DNA of 64,000 nt, taken from NCBI GenBank assembly GCA_013397075.1, contig VWZS01006721.1:1379003-1443002 (forward strand), given 5' to 3'. The notes below the pieces were generated by a model that worked only from the letters and a program-made list of their open reading frames with translations, was not told the DNA's origin and did not search any database. Below are positions 1 to 12,800 of this stretch, piece by piece (within the stretch, counting starts at the first letter, position 1; each line of letters opens with the position of its first letter). The DNA is from Rhabdornis inornatus. Taxonomy: Eukaryota > Chordata > Aves > Passeriformes > Rhabdornithidae. A program made the translations under genes and the position numbers.

Positions 1-2859
1 GTAACTTTAAATGTGGCAGCCAGGTTCATTTCTTTTGCTGTACTGTCTGTGGTCAGTGTCAGAGAGAGCTGTTTGTTATGGATGTGTCCAAATGAAGGAT
101 GACTCCTGCCAGGCCTTTGACAGAGGCAAAAAAGCCTCATTTCCTGGCTAACCAGGAAAGACAGAAGTTCTGAATACATGTATTGTTAAAACATGCTGTT
201 ACTTGGGTTTTGAGCTCATTTGTGCATGAACTGTCATTTAGTTTTGTAACTGTGCAGTGACTACGGAACTGACCTAAGAATGGGTTTTCATTGAAGGTGA
301 TACAATATGAAAACAAATAGTAAAAACAGCCACTAATGCTTTGGACTGCACATTTAGTCTCTGAGTGCCCCAGAATTACACTCTTAGCCAAATAGAGATA
401 ATGCTTGCACATCTATGGAGAGTTCTTGGAAATGTATGGAAGTCTGTTTCCACAAACAGCTTGGTCAGGAAGTGTGTGAAAACCTGGGGTAAGTTATGAA
501 AATAACCTCCAGATATACCTATTCTCCATCCCTTTCTGAGTCCTATCACTACCAGGTGTTGTCACATGATGGAAAGCAGATGGGATCAGTTCCTCTGTTT
601 TTTTGGCCTTCGCTGTTACAAGAAAAGGATGCAGCACTGAAAATGTAAATACACCTAATCAGGGTTGTTGGTGCCCAGAGCATCACGAGGAACAACAAAA
701 TCCCAACAGCCTAAAGTGGTCACATACAGAGCATTCAACACCTACAACAATCTCCTTCCCAGAGCACCTCCCATGGGAAGCATCCCACCCTTCCTATATC
801 CCCACACAGATGTCATCTGCAACTTGGACATTGAAAAACAATCAGCTGCAAAACCTGCCTTGGACATTTCAAACTGGGCCCAAAAATGGAAATATCACTT
901 TTTTTTTTTGCCGCCTTCAGCTGATACAAAATAGGTGCATGCATTGGGAATCTGGCTGCTAAACTCTGATGTGAGAATCTGTGCTGAGCACCTGCTTTTC
1001 CTTAAGTAGTGCATCTTGACAAATTACATAATCAAGAGAACAGTGATCCAGAATGAATCTCACAAAGATTAAGTCATGTTCTAGTACATCCGGCACAGAA
1101 GTGGGGAAAAAAAGAAAGTCTTTTAAGCACAAAAACTACAGCAAGCTGAGCTCCTCTACACTTGGCAATCTCAGTAATCCACAAGGAGAAGGTAAATAAT
1201 GACAGAGTACAGGCTTGAATCCTGTAGTTTGTGGTCTTGGCATGTCGGGCTTTCCTGGTATTTTCTGCTTTTAAAGAGGATGGAGATTCTCACATCCTGC
1301 TGCCTTATTATGAGGTGACTGCAGGCCTGCACTTAGCAGATCGGGACAGAAAGCAGCAGGGCCTTGGGAGATTTCTGGGCCTGTAGCAACCTCTAAATCA
1401 TCACAGCACTCCCCCAAACTTAACCAGATCTCTGAATTGTTGCAGGAGTCCAAGTGGAGCACTTTATGTGGATTTTATTAAGCAGTGAATGAAGGAAGAC
1501 TATGGCTCACTCAGCACAAGGTGCGAATGCTTGGCCTGCCTGCCAGTCAGCTGCTTGTGCATGCAGAGAGCAGCTCAAATTCACTCTGAATGCTTTTGTT
1601 AGGTAATAAAAAACAGAAACATTGCCACATGTATGCAAAATGCTGTTCTCAAAGACTGCTCAGTTGGCCAAATCTGAGCTCATTTTCACCAGGATCCCCA
1701 CAGGGCTTTCCCAGCTAGGCCTGCCCCCCTTGCCAAACTGGTTCTGCTGGCAACCAGCTCTTGCAAACTTCCTATAAAACCTCTTACAAACTGAAGATTC
1801 GTCTAAACACCGGGAGAAGTGCATTCTTTTCCCCTCTAACACAGCATGTATTCACATTTCCAATATGAATTATATTTGCTCTATGTTTCCTCTAGCTCTG
1901 CAGAAAAGTTCCAGTTCAGGCGGAAATAACAGAAGTGCTAATACGAAATGTTTCATTCAAACATACTGGTGATCTTCACTCCAGGTGCCAGTAGCATTTA
2001 AACCGTGATAAATACAGTTGCATCTTTCTCTATGCATTGGATAGAACTGTTTAGGCAAGTCATCCAGCTGATTTGCAGTGATTAATACATATTTAAAGCA
2101 TGTTTCCCTGTCCTGAATCACAAGGATAGTACAAAACCATACAGCTAGTGCTTCATACCTTTTACAATAACAGCTTAATTCCTCACCCTCCACAGGCCTA
2201 GGATACTGGGATGCAGATATCCCTCCACTGTCCCAAACTTGGGCCATGTGCCATGACCTGCCCTCAGCTGGGGACCACAATTCTTCTGCTCCAGGGAGCC
2301 AGCCAGATTCCATGAGAGGATACATCACCTCACCTCATCTTCATGTTAAAGATGACACATCGTCAGGTAAGCACTCACATGCTTTCTTTGTCCAGGTTTT
2401 AGATGAGGTGTTTCCATGGAAATAGGTTGTTTCTATTTATTGATGCTTATATTCTGCTGGAAACCCTTGTTTCAACTTTGTTTTTTTTGCTGGGAATGGC
2501 TGCAGTACACATCTTGAGGGGTCGTCATCCTTAACTTTTACTTTTCCTCCTAATTTTATATATAAAAAAGTTTAGAAGATCAACCACTGATCGACAGAAA
2601 TTATTTGCAATACATGTATGGGTTTAATAATAGCACACAGCATTAAAAACACATGCTGCTGATTTTAATAGTAGCACATCAGCAAAGCAGGTTAAACATT
2701 TTTGTCTGCTTCTTCAATTTATCTTTTTATTTTAAGAGTCCTCTTCAGAGAAAATCCTTTTTAAGAAAAAAATAGCCAGTTAATAGGAAAAAAAGCACTT
2801 TGTCAGAAATAATTCAGGAATGTCTTAATATCCTTTCAAAAAGCTAACCATTTCTCTTA
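1..2859. other. Unique non-coding sequence, no gene seen
   Basis: AT-rich single-copy-looking DNA. Open frames on both strands are at most about 123 codons (minus strand, 1957-2328) and show no domain, signal peptide or family resemblance that I recognise. CpGs are sparse, as expected for methylated vertebrate intergenic or intronic DNA. I see no repeat element that I can name. A short exon without a long open frame could be missed by eye. Confidence 0.6.
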
Positions 2860-2931
2860 GAAAAAGAAAAAGAAAAAGAAAAAGAAAAAGAAAAAGAAAA
2901 AGAAAAAGAAAAAGAAAAAGAAAAAGAAAAA
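2860..2931 (+). repeat. (GAAAAA)n hexanucleotide microsatellite
   Basis: Twelve uninterrupted copies of GAAAAA run through this stretch, followed by an imperfect tail (ATAAGAAAAAGGAAAGG) to about 2947. All bases on this strand are purines. The perfect units suggest that the tract is young or still changing length. Confidence 0.95.
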
Positions 2932-3256
2932 TAAGAAAAAGGAAAGGATTTGCTTTTTCTTTCTTATTTCCCCCAAGAGGAGCAATAGCAATCTTTAGCA
3001 AGTTGCTATAAGAGAGAGGGGAGAAATTCCATTGAAAAATATGGCAAGAAACAAGGTATTTTCAACCACATCTCTTCACTAGTAATGTAACATCTCACAG
3101 TACTGTAGCAGCAGGCACATTACTACACAGAGACAGGACCAGTTATAGAACATATATCAAAGAAAAGAAAAAGATACCAAAGAAAAGTGTATGGCTTCTT
3201 CCTTTTTTTTTTTTGTTGTCTTATGACTGCATGAAATGTCTTGATAGTGGTGAAGA
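2932..3256. other. Non-coding spacer between microsatellites
   Basis: The stretch includes a T run near 3203-3213. I see no gene or recognisable element between the hexanucleotide tract and the trinucleotide tract. Confidence 0.5.
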
Positions 3257-3311
3257 AATAATAATAATGATGATGATAATAATAATAACAGCAACAACAA
3301 CAACAACAACA
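3257..3311 (+). repeat. Compound trinucleotide microsatellite (AAT/GAT then AAC)
   Basis: AAT units pass into GAT units, back to AAT, and then into CAA/AAC units. This is a stepwise pattern typical of point mutation plus slippage in one ancestral trinucleotide array. The open frame through it (3213-3413, with runs of I, M and T) is a by-product of the repeat and is not a gene. Confidence 0.93.
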
Positions 3312-6300
3312 TTTTTCTACTATAATCTGGGGAATCTCTTAGAGGAAACTAGTGAGCTGAGTCTAATAATGCCTTTGGGAAGAAGACTGGTATTGTTTTC
3401 ATTTTACACATGATGAAAATGATAGATGAAGTGTTTAAATCATGTAAAGGGAAAAATCAGTTTCCCTCTTCACTGAGGAGGTTTGGCAGCAAATGTCTCA
3501 AATAAGGTAGTTTTGTAATACAAGAGGGGGCTGCATTAGGGGAAGAAGTATTATGTCCTTGCAGGACAGCCCCCATAGTTCTCTCTGGATCAGTTAAGTT
3601 AACAAGCTAACTAAATTCATGAGTTTGGCTGTGCAGAGGCACAGATACAAAATGGATCCCGAGATAAACATTATGCTACAACCACAGGTATCCAAAACTG
3701 CAGCTCCTTGACAGGGGAGATGGCGTGCAGGTTTTGTCATGAAACAAAGGGATTTGGGGATCTAAGTGCTTCTATTCAAATAAATGTATTTATTCCAGAG
3801 GAGAAGAGGTGGTGTGATGATACATTGTGGCAAAAAAGTACATTTCAATTACATTGTGATGCTCCCATCATAGTCATTAAGTACTCAGATTAGCTTCACT
3901 GTCTCTCTCAATTGCATCAATTAGAGCTCTACATTCAATTTTCTGGGGTAATTTTGTCGGTGTGGCATGATGAAATAGTGCTTTTACCTTCCATATGCTA
4001 ATTTGCTTACTTGTATTTGTACTGCTCCCTTTTATTTGCTGTAGTCATCCTCATTACTGTTGTCCAGACCTTGTCCATGTTACATAGCATATTCATTTGC
4101 CTCCTTCCACTGTGCAATGAGCAAGCCCTTGATATCTGATGCAGCTGAAAAATCAAGCACAATTCAGCTATGATTTCTCTTTAATCTGTACTTCCTGGCC
4201 CCGTCTCCTCTTTCACTTTGTGGAGATTTCTTCAGCCACATCTGAGCATCGCCAGAATAAAAGTGGAAATGTTTTGCTGAAAGCAGCTTTTGAATACATG
4301 CTGTGAATTTATCAGCTCTTCTGTGCCAAACCTCTTGAGGTAAAACTGATCCTGCATGTGCAGGATAAACATTCCCTGTTGACATAGTAAGTTAGCAGGC
4401 CTGCTGAGTTATCCTGGCTTATCTTCCCTAGCACTGGAGGTGGGGGTCTGAGGTAGACACATAGCACCACATCATTAGCCTTCACAAATTTGCCATTGGT
4501 CTGTGAAATATTCTGTTATTAAAACATGAAAAGCAAAAGGAAAAATACTCCAGAAAATCTACTTGGATAACTGTGTTTGGAGAAGAGAGGATGTGAAGGT
4601 CTGCATTTTTCTGTTTTCTGTGGCAAGCAGACAGTTTTCTACATTTATAAATCAAAACAGCAATATTTGTAGCATCTGCTTGACTGTTTTAGCCATCATT
4701 ATAACAAATGACCATTCAATCAATACTAAAGAGCGAGAATTTTCAGCTTGGCTACAGAACCTCTTTCTATCACACAGATTAAAATGGTTTGCTTTTCAAT
4801 GACCCCTTTGTACTAAGGATTTGAGCTGTGCTAGGGAAGCTGTTTTGGGGTGTGGGGTTGCTGCAGAGCAGATGCTAGGAAGCTGAGCCCCAGCTCTGCT
4901 TTTAATTACATGGTGCCAGACTTCAGAGGTTACACAGCTCCCCCTGTCATGGGTTGCTGCAGCTTGGCAGCATCCAGCAGCTGCATACAAGACCTGTCCT
5001 TGCACTGCTGAAATGAAGCCACCTGTCTGAAGACATGTGACATCTCTTTATGGAAACTTGAATCTAGTGCAGGTATGAAAAAGCAGCATAGACACTCCCT
5101 GTGCTTTACTCACTTGGCCACTGGATCCAAAAGGAAAGGGGACACATTCTGAGACATGCAGCCTTTTAAAATGCTGCCATTTGCAGAATTTTGTCTTCCT
5201 TGCTGCATTTTCTGTTTGTGCTCTGATGAACTTCAAGCATGTTGAAGACAGAAAAGTATGTTGCAAACTGGCTTTGTTATAGGTGGCACCAATTTCTCTG
5301 TGGGAAGCTGTCTACAGATCATTACTTGAAGTTCATGTTATGTACCTGAACTGCAACTTGTATTTCCAAACCTTAGTGAAAACACACTGCCTTCTTTCTA
5401 AAATGTGCTTCTATTTTATTCATTCATTCATTAATATTCCCAACAACTTTTAAAGTTGGAATATAAAAGGAAAAAATGAAAAGATTCTTCAACACTTCTT
5501 TGTTGTTTTTTTTTTCATTGTGATATTCAGATTTAGTCAACAATAAAAGATTAAAGGTGTGAATGCTGTGAAAGAATAACTTTGTGAAGCTGCCTGACAG
5601 GATTTGGAAAGCAAGAGCCCTTTTTTGCCTTTCTCTGCTCTCTGATTTATCTTCAGCACTGATGTGTCAAAGTTGCCCAAGTCACTTTTTTTTAAAATCT
5701 TTTTTGTAGGGCAGATGGAGAGAAGGTTGTGTGTATTTTATTTTCTCCCTTAGGTTAAAACCAAAGACCTGCTAAACCTTCATGGTAGTTAAGGACCATC
5801 TCACCCTTGGTTTCAGTGAATTAATGCTATCAGTGCTAGATAATCCTGCTCCTAGATGTCGGTGAAGAGATGCAGGGAAGATCAGCCACTGGTTTCGTTC
5901 TTTCCCTCCATGAGCCTGTCCAACTTGTGAAGAGATAAACAGGGATATCCTGAACCAGGAGACCTGCTTAGCCTTTGCAGATGCTAGGTCAGGTTCTTGC
6001 CGGCCCCCAACATCCTGTTTGCAAGTATTCTTTTAGCTTTCCTACATGGAGGCCCAGGACAAAGCAGGGTTTGAGTCTGATGCTTGAGATGACTTACTGT
6101 GGGCTTCTCAGCAATCTGAGCAAACTGAAAATGGACCATGTAAAATGTTGCTCGTAGCAGATATTATTTACAGCCGGTCTGACAAGATGAATCCAAAGTA
6201 TAAATCAAACTTTGGAGCACAAATCTCGTTAGTTGCCATGTTAGTAAATCAGTTCACCTAAATAATCTTGGGCTTTTGACAATGATGCAGCCTTCTGGAT

Positions 6301-7344
6301 TGAAAATTCAGCTCCTGCTTGTGCAGTGAACTTGATCTGCTGACATTTCAAAGGATTGAGATCCTATTTCTGATGGTTCAGTTTATTCTCAACTATAAAC
6401 TATTTTGAGCAGCAGTGAGCTGAATACAAACAGTTGATGTTCAGGTCCGCCTCTCTGACTAAGTAGAGTAGGTTAGGGAAACTGCGTAATTTGTACGTGT
6501 TTTCCAGAAGAAAACAAGAAGCAAACATGGTAATGTGGCGAGACAAATAACACAGCACATATAAAGAATGTTCCAGGGAACTGCTTTTTGTTTGTTTTAA
6601 CTTTTCCATTTGGATGGAAAATCTGATGTTTTGAATCCATACCTTCAAGCTTATTCCCAGAATGAAAAGCCTGTGTTAGAGAGATGTGATTTCTGCTTTT
6701 CACTGAAGGTCTGGTATTGTTTGACAATAAATTGTGTTCTATACAACTTCAATTACTAACCCACTCAGATCTGACAGCCCTTAATTATCTGAGACATGAT
6801 CTACTAAAATCTACATCTGGAAACCATGTCAAGTTTTGCTTTTGGCATTGGAAAGTCTGACTTAATGTTAAACACATACACTTAAATGCAAAGCTTTGGG
6901 AGAAATTAGTACAGCTGAATACCCTTCTGCAGATTAAATAATTAAAATAGATTGCATAGGCCTTTTATTTAATAGTTATAATGTTTCACCACATTTCCAT
7001 GTGCTGTATTCTCTCCATATATCTATTGGTTGATTTTGCATCTCCCATAGATCTGACACTTGCTCTTATGGGATCCTGTCAGCATAGCTGTAGTGGAGAA
7101 ATGCTCTACAAGTCTCAGAGCCTGGCTGTTTTGTCACTTCTGACTAGGCAGACTCGAGTTTCTGATAGATTTTCCTCTTTTCCAAAGCTTGTCAAGTTGC
7201 TTACTCTTCAAGTAGCCATGGGAGGAAAAAATATGTACTTTATGCATATAGCCAGGAATGGTGCAAAAACTAGTACCCATTTGGTTTAGTGAATTAAGAC
7301 TTGACCTCAGCAAATCTAAGGTACTAGCTAAACCATCAATTAAT
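3312..7344. other. Unique non-coding sequence, no gene seen
   Basis: No recognisable exon or mobile element. A short (ATTC)n run sits at about 5416-5432. The part around 4800-5010 is somewhat richer in GC than its surroundings but has no long open frame. The frames at 6981-7289 and 6400-6727 lack any recognisable domain and are treated as chance. Confidence 0.55.
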
Positions 7345-7688
7345 AGATTTTCTCATCAATACATTGAAATATCTCAAAGGTGGGTGCCAAGAGGATAGTG
7401 CCAGACTCTTTCCAGTGGTGCCCAGTGACAGAACAAGGAGCAATAGCCATAAACTAAACCACAAGTTCTGCCTCAACATGAGGAAGAATTGGTTTATACT
7501 GAGGATGGCAGAGCACTGGAATGTCTGCTCAGGGAGGTCAGAGTCTTTTTCTCTGGAGACATTTAAAACCCACCTGGATGTGTTCCTGTGTCACTTGCTT
7601 TAATGTTACTCCCCTCTTGGCAAGGGGGTTAGAATAGATGATGTCCAGATGTCCTTTTCAAACCTAATGATTCTGTGGTTCTGTGATT
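7345..7688 (+). mobile_element. CR1 LINE fragment: ORF2 C-terminus and 3' end
   Basis: This is a 5'-truncated copy of the chicken-repeat-1 (CR1) non-LTR retrotransposon, inserted in the sense direction. The frame from 7364 to a stop at 7603 matches the last part of CR1 ORF2 in layout: a block ending EHWN, a gap of about a dozen residues, then SLETFKTHLD and a stop. It has one in-frame codon fewer than I expect between these blocks. About 85 bp of 3' untranslated sequence follows, with the family's GGCAAGGGGGTTAGAATAGATGA-type segment, and it ends in two terminal octamers, ATTCTGTG and GTTCTGTG (7670-7685). CR1 copies usually lack poly(A) and end in such octamers. It has no endonuclease or catalytic reverse transcriptase, so it cannot be mobile. 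The family call comes from remembered family features, not from a database search. Confidence 0.92.
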
Positions 7689-7702
7689 TGAGGGCTACTG
7701 GT

Positions 7703-7832
7703 TAAAAAAACAAAACAAAACAAAACAAAACAGAAAAAAACAAAACAAAGCAAAACAAAACCAAAACCAAACCAAACCAAACCAAACCAAAAAAACAACA
7801 GCCAAAAAGAACAAAACCAAAAAAAACCCAAA
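7703..7832 (+). repeat. Compound A/C-rich microsatellite, (AAAAC)n to (CCAAA)n
   Basis: The tract starts 15 bases after the CR1 end. It begins as CAAAA pentamers, then becomes CCAAA pentamers (about 7761-7790), then degenerates into A-rich sequence with AAC and CCA units. Read on the other strand it gives a false peptide rich in F, W, G and C. It may have grown from the sequence at the CR1 integration site, but no poly(A) tail is expected for CR1, so this link is an inference. Confidence 0.93.
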
Positions 7833-8120
7833 CTCTTAGAAAAGCAAGATGAGTAGTGGGCATAGCACATGGAATAAAGTTTTCCAGTCTGTGTGCATTT
7901 TGAGTATTTCTTTTTCTGTAACAAGATGCTAAAATACATTCCTGGACTATTCACCAATGGCCAAATTGGCAACGATATTTGCACAATTGCAGAATGTGCC
8001 TTCAGATTGAGGGGGTTTTACCCGATACTTAAACTGGTAAAAAATTCCAACAATTTCAGAAAATAAAATTTTCCTCAGCTTAATTAGGCTAACATTTTTA
8101 GCAGCTTCTCAGTTTATGTT

Positions 8121-8207
8121 GATAAGTATAATAATGATAACCATGATGATGATTATGATAATAATAATTTTAATAATAATAACAACAGCAACAATAATGG
8201 TAATAAC
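8121..8207 (+). repeat. Imperfect (AAT/GAT)n trinucleotide repeat
   Basis: Interspersed ATA, ATG, GAT and AAC triplets make an interrupted trinucleotide array. It resembles the compound repeat at 3257-3311 in its mix of AAT, GAT and AAC units. The many interruptions suggest that it is older. Confidence 0.85.
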
Positions 8208-9726
8208 TTGTTGTTTTGTTATAGATGCACAGCTACTTGCCATGCTGATTAGGATCTGATAAGGATAAGTTCAAACCCAAGTGGCAGTGCAGATACTACT
8301 GCAGTGTGGAGAACAGCTGGTACCAATGAAAAACATCAAAGCCTGGCATTGGATGCTCTGTCCAGCTTGTTGAAACCCAGTGAGCTTTACTGCTGAAATC
8401 CTTGCAACACTGGTTAGAAAACAATGCAGAAGAGGGAAAGGACGAGGATCTGCATGTGATGTAGTTACAGCAGACAACTTTTTTCTTGCTCACCACATTC
8501 TTACTGAAACACCTAAAAGCCTTTAAATATTTAAACAGGAGCAGAAGAGTTGAGAAACTATTTTTCTCAGGGACCTACTTATGGCAACAAGGTGTTTCTG
8601 AAGGTAAATCTATACTGTCTCTTCCACTGCTATGAAGAGGTTGAAGGATATTCTGGGAGTGGTAGGAGCATGAGTATTGAAAAAGTGAACATTCACAGTG
8701 TCTTTCTAGCTCCACAACAAATCTTCTATGAAACAATGATTTGTTTCACTCCAATATTCCTTAAAGTTTGCAGGGAAAGTTCCTCAGCCTGCTCTAATTC
8801 CTGGGTACAAGTGCTGTTTTGGTGGGATGTAGCTCTACACCAGCCTGCTTCTGACCATTCTGTGGTCCATCAGAGCAGACATTGTGATGCTTACTTCTCC
8901 ACGTGTCTGCCCAAATGCTTTTTTCCTTCTTTTGGATCTATACATCTGCTTTTGCACATCACATAAACCCACTTAGGTTAGACAAGTCACACAGAAGAAC
9001 AGAACGAAGCCGTAAGATTTCACACAGCAATTAAAGCAACTTTATTGAAAAGTGTCCATTGCTATCTTTGGTGACTGAAAGAACACAGCCATGTTATTTG
9101 TAATGTCCACATTCTATTTTGAATTAATTAATACAGGCAGTTTTGCTAGTAGCAAACAAAAAAGATAGAAGTCAGTCCTAGTGAAAATGTGATTTAACTA
9201 AAAGGCAAGTGAGACATTTAGAAAAAAAATGTAAAGATTGTGTCTATCCTTATTTTCCATCAGGGCGTGCTTGGTTCATATTTTCAAATTGGTCCTCATA
9301 GATGCATTTTAAGTGAAATATGTGATGTTAATATAAAGCCATATGTTGGCAGGAACTACATTTTAAGGTAAAATCTCACATATTGCAAGTGCAAAAAAAT
9401 GTCATCAGTGTGTCAGAGAAAATATCTAACTAAGATACAATATGTAAAGCACATTTCTTTTGTAGCACTCAAGCACAAGTTGGATGGTATTCATGTTCAT
9501 ATTCCCCCACAATAAGACAAACCAGGGCTGCAGTTAATGCATTTTAGTCAGGCTTCAAGGTTAAAATATCCAAGTGTCTTGTGTGAACAGTGACAATGTT
9601 ATCTTCTATTGTTTCATATACTTGTTTATGAAGGACATGATTTCAAGTAAGATTTGACACTTCTACAGATTTTCTTACCCTCTTCTGAATCTTGAAAAAC
9701 TGCTGATATTGAATCTGTGTCATGGC
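8208..9726. other. Non-coding sequence, no gene seen
   Basis: The longest open frame is 8550-8966 on the plus strand (138 codons). It has no domain I can recognise and no plausible splice structure, so I treat it as chance. The rest is AT-rich with few CpGs. Confidence 0.55.
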
Positions 9727-9826
9727 TTTTTTTGTTTTGTTTTGTTTTGTTTTAATTTTGTTTTAATTTTGTTTTGTGTTTTGGGGTTTTTTTGTTTGTT
9801 TTTTTGTTTGTTTGTGGTTTTTTTGT
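9727..9826 (+). repeat. (GTTTT)n / T-G-rich microsatellite
   Basis: TTTTG pentamers give way to AATTTTG units and then TTTG tetramers, ending in GGTTTTTTTGTAGCT. It is the reverse-complement type of the A/C tract at 7703-7832, which lies about 1.9 kb upstream. The two could pair as imperfect inverted repeats in a transcript. Confidence 0.92.
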
Positions 9827-12800
9827 AGCTAGAAAGTAATGTCCTCATTGTGGATTTGTGACTTCATTGCAGTCTTCAGCTGAAAGGAGGGCTGGTTGTT
9901 AAAGACCAGATTTCTGAAACAGCAGCAGCCAAACCGTTGAGGAAAAAAGACCTGAACTTCATTTGGACACAAAATTTCTTTTCCTCTGAAGCTTATTTTG
10001 ATGAGATATAATTGTTTACTTGTTAAAGAAACAAAATAGTTAATTTGTATCTCATTAATAAAGAGCAAAATCAGCTAATGATTTCACTTGAAAACACCTG
10101 TGAACTTTTTTGTACAGAGCTGTATTTTCATGGTTCCTCCTTTGTTAACATCTTAAAACAGGGAGGTCAGATTAATTTCTCTCTAGTTCCTAGCTAGCAT
10201 CAATGAAAATATCGAAAATGTCCCATTTTGTCAAGTCCTGAAGCTATCTGGTGTTTTTTTGACTGGTCTAATTCCTTTCTGATTCTTCCAGTACCTTCCT
10301 CACTTGCTAGTTATTTTTCTCCTCCGCTGTTTACATGCAGCAAAATTATTCCTGCTTCCTCCCATGTCCCTGGTGAGCATGGATGTAAGGAAGTCATTGA
10401 GATTTCTGGTTCTATATGCTTGCCCTGTCTTTCAAAGCCTACAGTGCTCACTCAGCAAGATTACTGCTTTATATGACTGCAGAAGATTTTATTTGTCTTC
10501 ACAGCTTGTGCAGGCCTGGTTTCATTTTCACTGGTGGTTTGCTAAGGCTGTACCTATTCCCAGACTGACACGAGATTAGTGTTTCATCTACAAGGTTATT
10601 GTCTTCATACCAGCTTCTTTTCTCTAGCAATCCCTGCATTTCCCTGATCACCTGTGTTTGTAGTTTACTATTGATAGTAAAAGCTTTTCCTCAATGTTTT
10701 TTTGTTTTGCTGGACACTTGAAAAGCTGCTTCTGAGTACTCAGCTCTCCTCTCCTCTGCCTTATTCCTCTTTTCTCTAGCAGCTGGTTTTTACCAGTACA
10801 AACTTTTCTGCTTTTCTGCCAGATTTTAATGGTTGAACTGGACACTGGCTTTTCATTTTGGAGATTATCCTGCTCTTTGTTTCTGGCAAGCACAGACTGA
10901 CATGTGAAAACCTCATGGAGTAAGTGTTCAGTTCCACTGGTGTCTGATCTGTAAAATACGATTCTGATTCCCTATTGCTCTTAGCTGTGTATCCACATTG
11001 AATTAAGTGGTTTCTGCAGGCAAAAGTGAACAAAATCTGGTGATGATTAAATCGAGAAGGCAGAGTGCTCTTTCCTGTCCTCCTGCCAACTCTTTCCTCC
11101 CAGCCAATGGCACTTCATGCTCAGAAGTGCCAGAGGCATTGTGAAGTCCAGCAAATATCCTGGGGTTAATCACCACAGTGAGTGGACAGGATTTTCCCTG
11201 TGTGTTTTGATACAGTTCAGCTTGAATCATGCGAGATGATCTACAGGGTGCTCTGGCTATTGCACACAAGCACTAAGGAAAGCCATGGCTTGGCTGGGAA
11301 TATGCAGCATAGATAAGGAATGCTTACACCATCTAATACCAAACACTGTAGAGAGGGGATTGACAGGAAAATACTTTTTCTATCAGGTGCATCTGCAAAG
11401 GTAGAAAGAAGGAAAACTACCCCATGCTTAGAATAAAACACCGGCCTCAGCCTTTTTCCTTCAAAAGCTGGACATTTAGTTCATAATTTCTGTAACGGTG
11501 TAGAGGTTAGAGCTGTCAACAAAGACATGCAGTAGAGAGTGGAAAAGGAGAGCTGTCCCTTTGGAAACTTCCCTAATCACTTGGCAAGAGGCTGTTTGAG
11601 TTGGAGTAGCTGAGCTGCTGAAAATTTCCTTCTAGAAGAAGGGAATTCAAGTCCCAGGGACTGGATGTAGCAGGAGAGGAAGCAGACAGGGTGGCATAGT
11701 AGGCAGAGCACTCAGGTGGCAAAGGTGCAAGTATTGTCTGTCCTCATGGAAATAATTCTAAGTTTTATATGAAAGCGTTTCTGAAATAAACCCAGGACAC
11801 TGTTTCTTGAACCCAAATTCTTCCTGGGGTGAATAGAGAAAGCCATTGGAAAACAAGATCCACCTTTGCATCTCCTGGATTCCATTCTTCGTGTTCACAC
11901 ATAAAGAAAGCCATTGCACAAGAAGGGTGAAAGATGACTGGGTATTTGTGATCAGCGTAGAGTTTAAAGGACTCTTTATTGCAGATCATTCCTTTTTCCC
12001 CCCTAGAAAGTAGGGCTATATTTCCAATGTCTTCATCTGTAATAAGAAAAAATCAGCCATAGTCACTTGTAACTACAGAGTACAGCAAATGTCCACGTCC
12101 AGCTCACTCCTTATGTGATGGCTCATTTCCACAGCTTTACCAAGTACCCATTTTTGGCTGGAAAGAGTGTTTAAAATGGTGATCTAATCTGCAGCTGTAG
12201 GTATAAGTAAGCCATACACTAACTGTGTGAATAATCTGACCTAGCAACTAGAATCTTTTTTAAATTAGGTGGACTCAATGTTTAGCTTCTGGGCAGTTCA
12301 TTTTTGATTTACTTTGAATCCACAAATTGATCTGTGAACAGCCATTGCTTGCACAGAGGGATTTGATTTGTGGAATTATGGGCTAGATTCATCATACTGA
12401 TGACAGATAGATTTTCATACTTTGGATTTTATTAATGGCATGTTCTTTGCTTGTTAACATTCAGAGATCAATCACAAAGTATTCTGCTGCTATTGAGTTT
12501 CTATAGAAAAAGGACACCATATGTTGAGGCAGGAGTAGAGGTCAGTGTGTATCAGTCTCAGAGAAATACAATATCTTACTAACAGGAAATAATTGGAAAT
12601 GGGTCCAAATTTCAGTCAATTCAAGAACATCACTGTTCTCTTGGAGAAATCTATGTGGACTGAAATGCATTACTCTCAATGCTTTTTTGTTCACAATGCC
12701 TTTATTATCTCCCACCCCCATGTAAGAGAAAAAATGTATAATTTGTGCAAATATACCTTTACCAAGCACTCCTGGTTACCAGTCCTGGGCTCAGGTTACT

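Noticed and set aside
7664..7984. 106-codon minus-strand frame rich in F, W, G and C
   Set aside because: It is a translation of the A/C-rich microsatellite at 7703-7832.
8550..8966. 138-codon plus-strand frame with several Cys residues
   Set aside because: The Cys residues are not spaced like any domain I know, and nothing around it looks like splice sites or a promoter.
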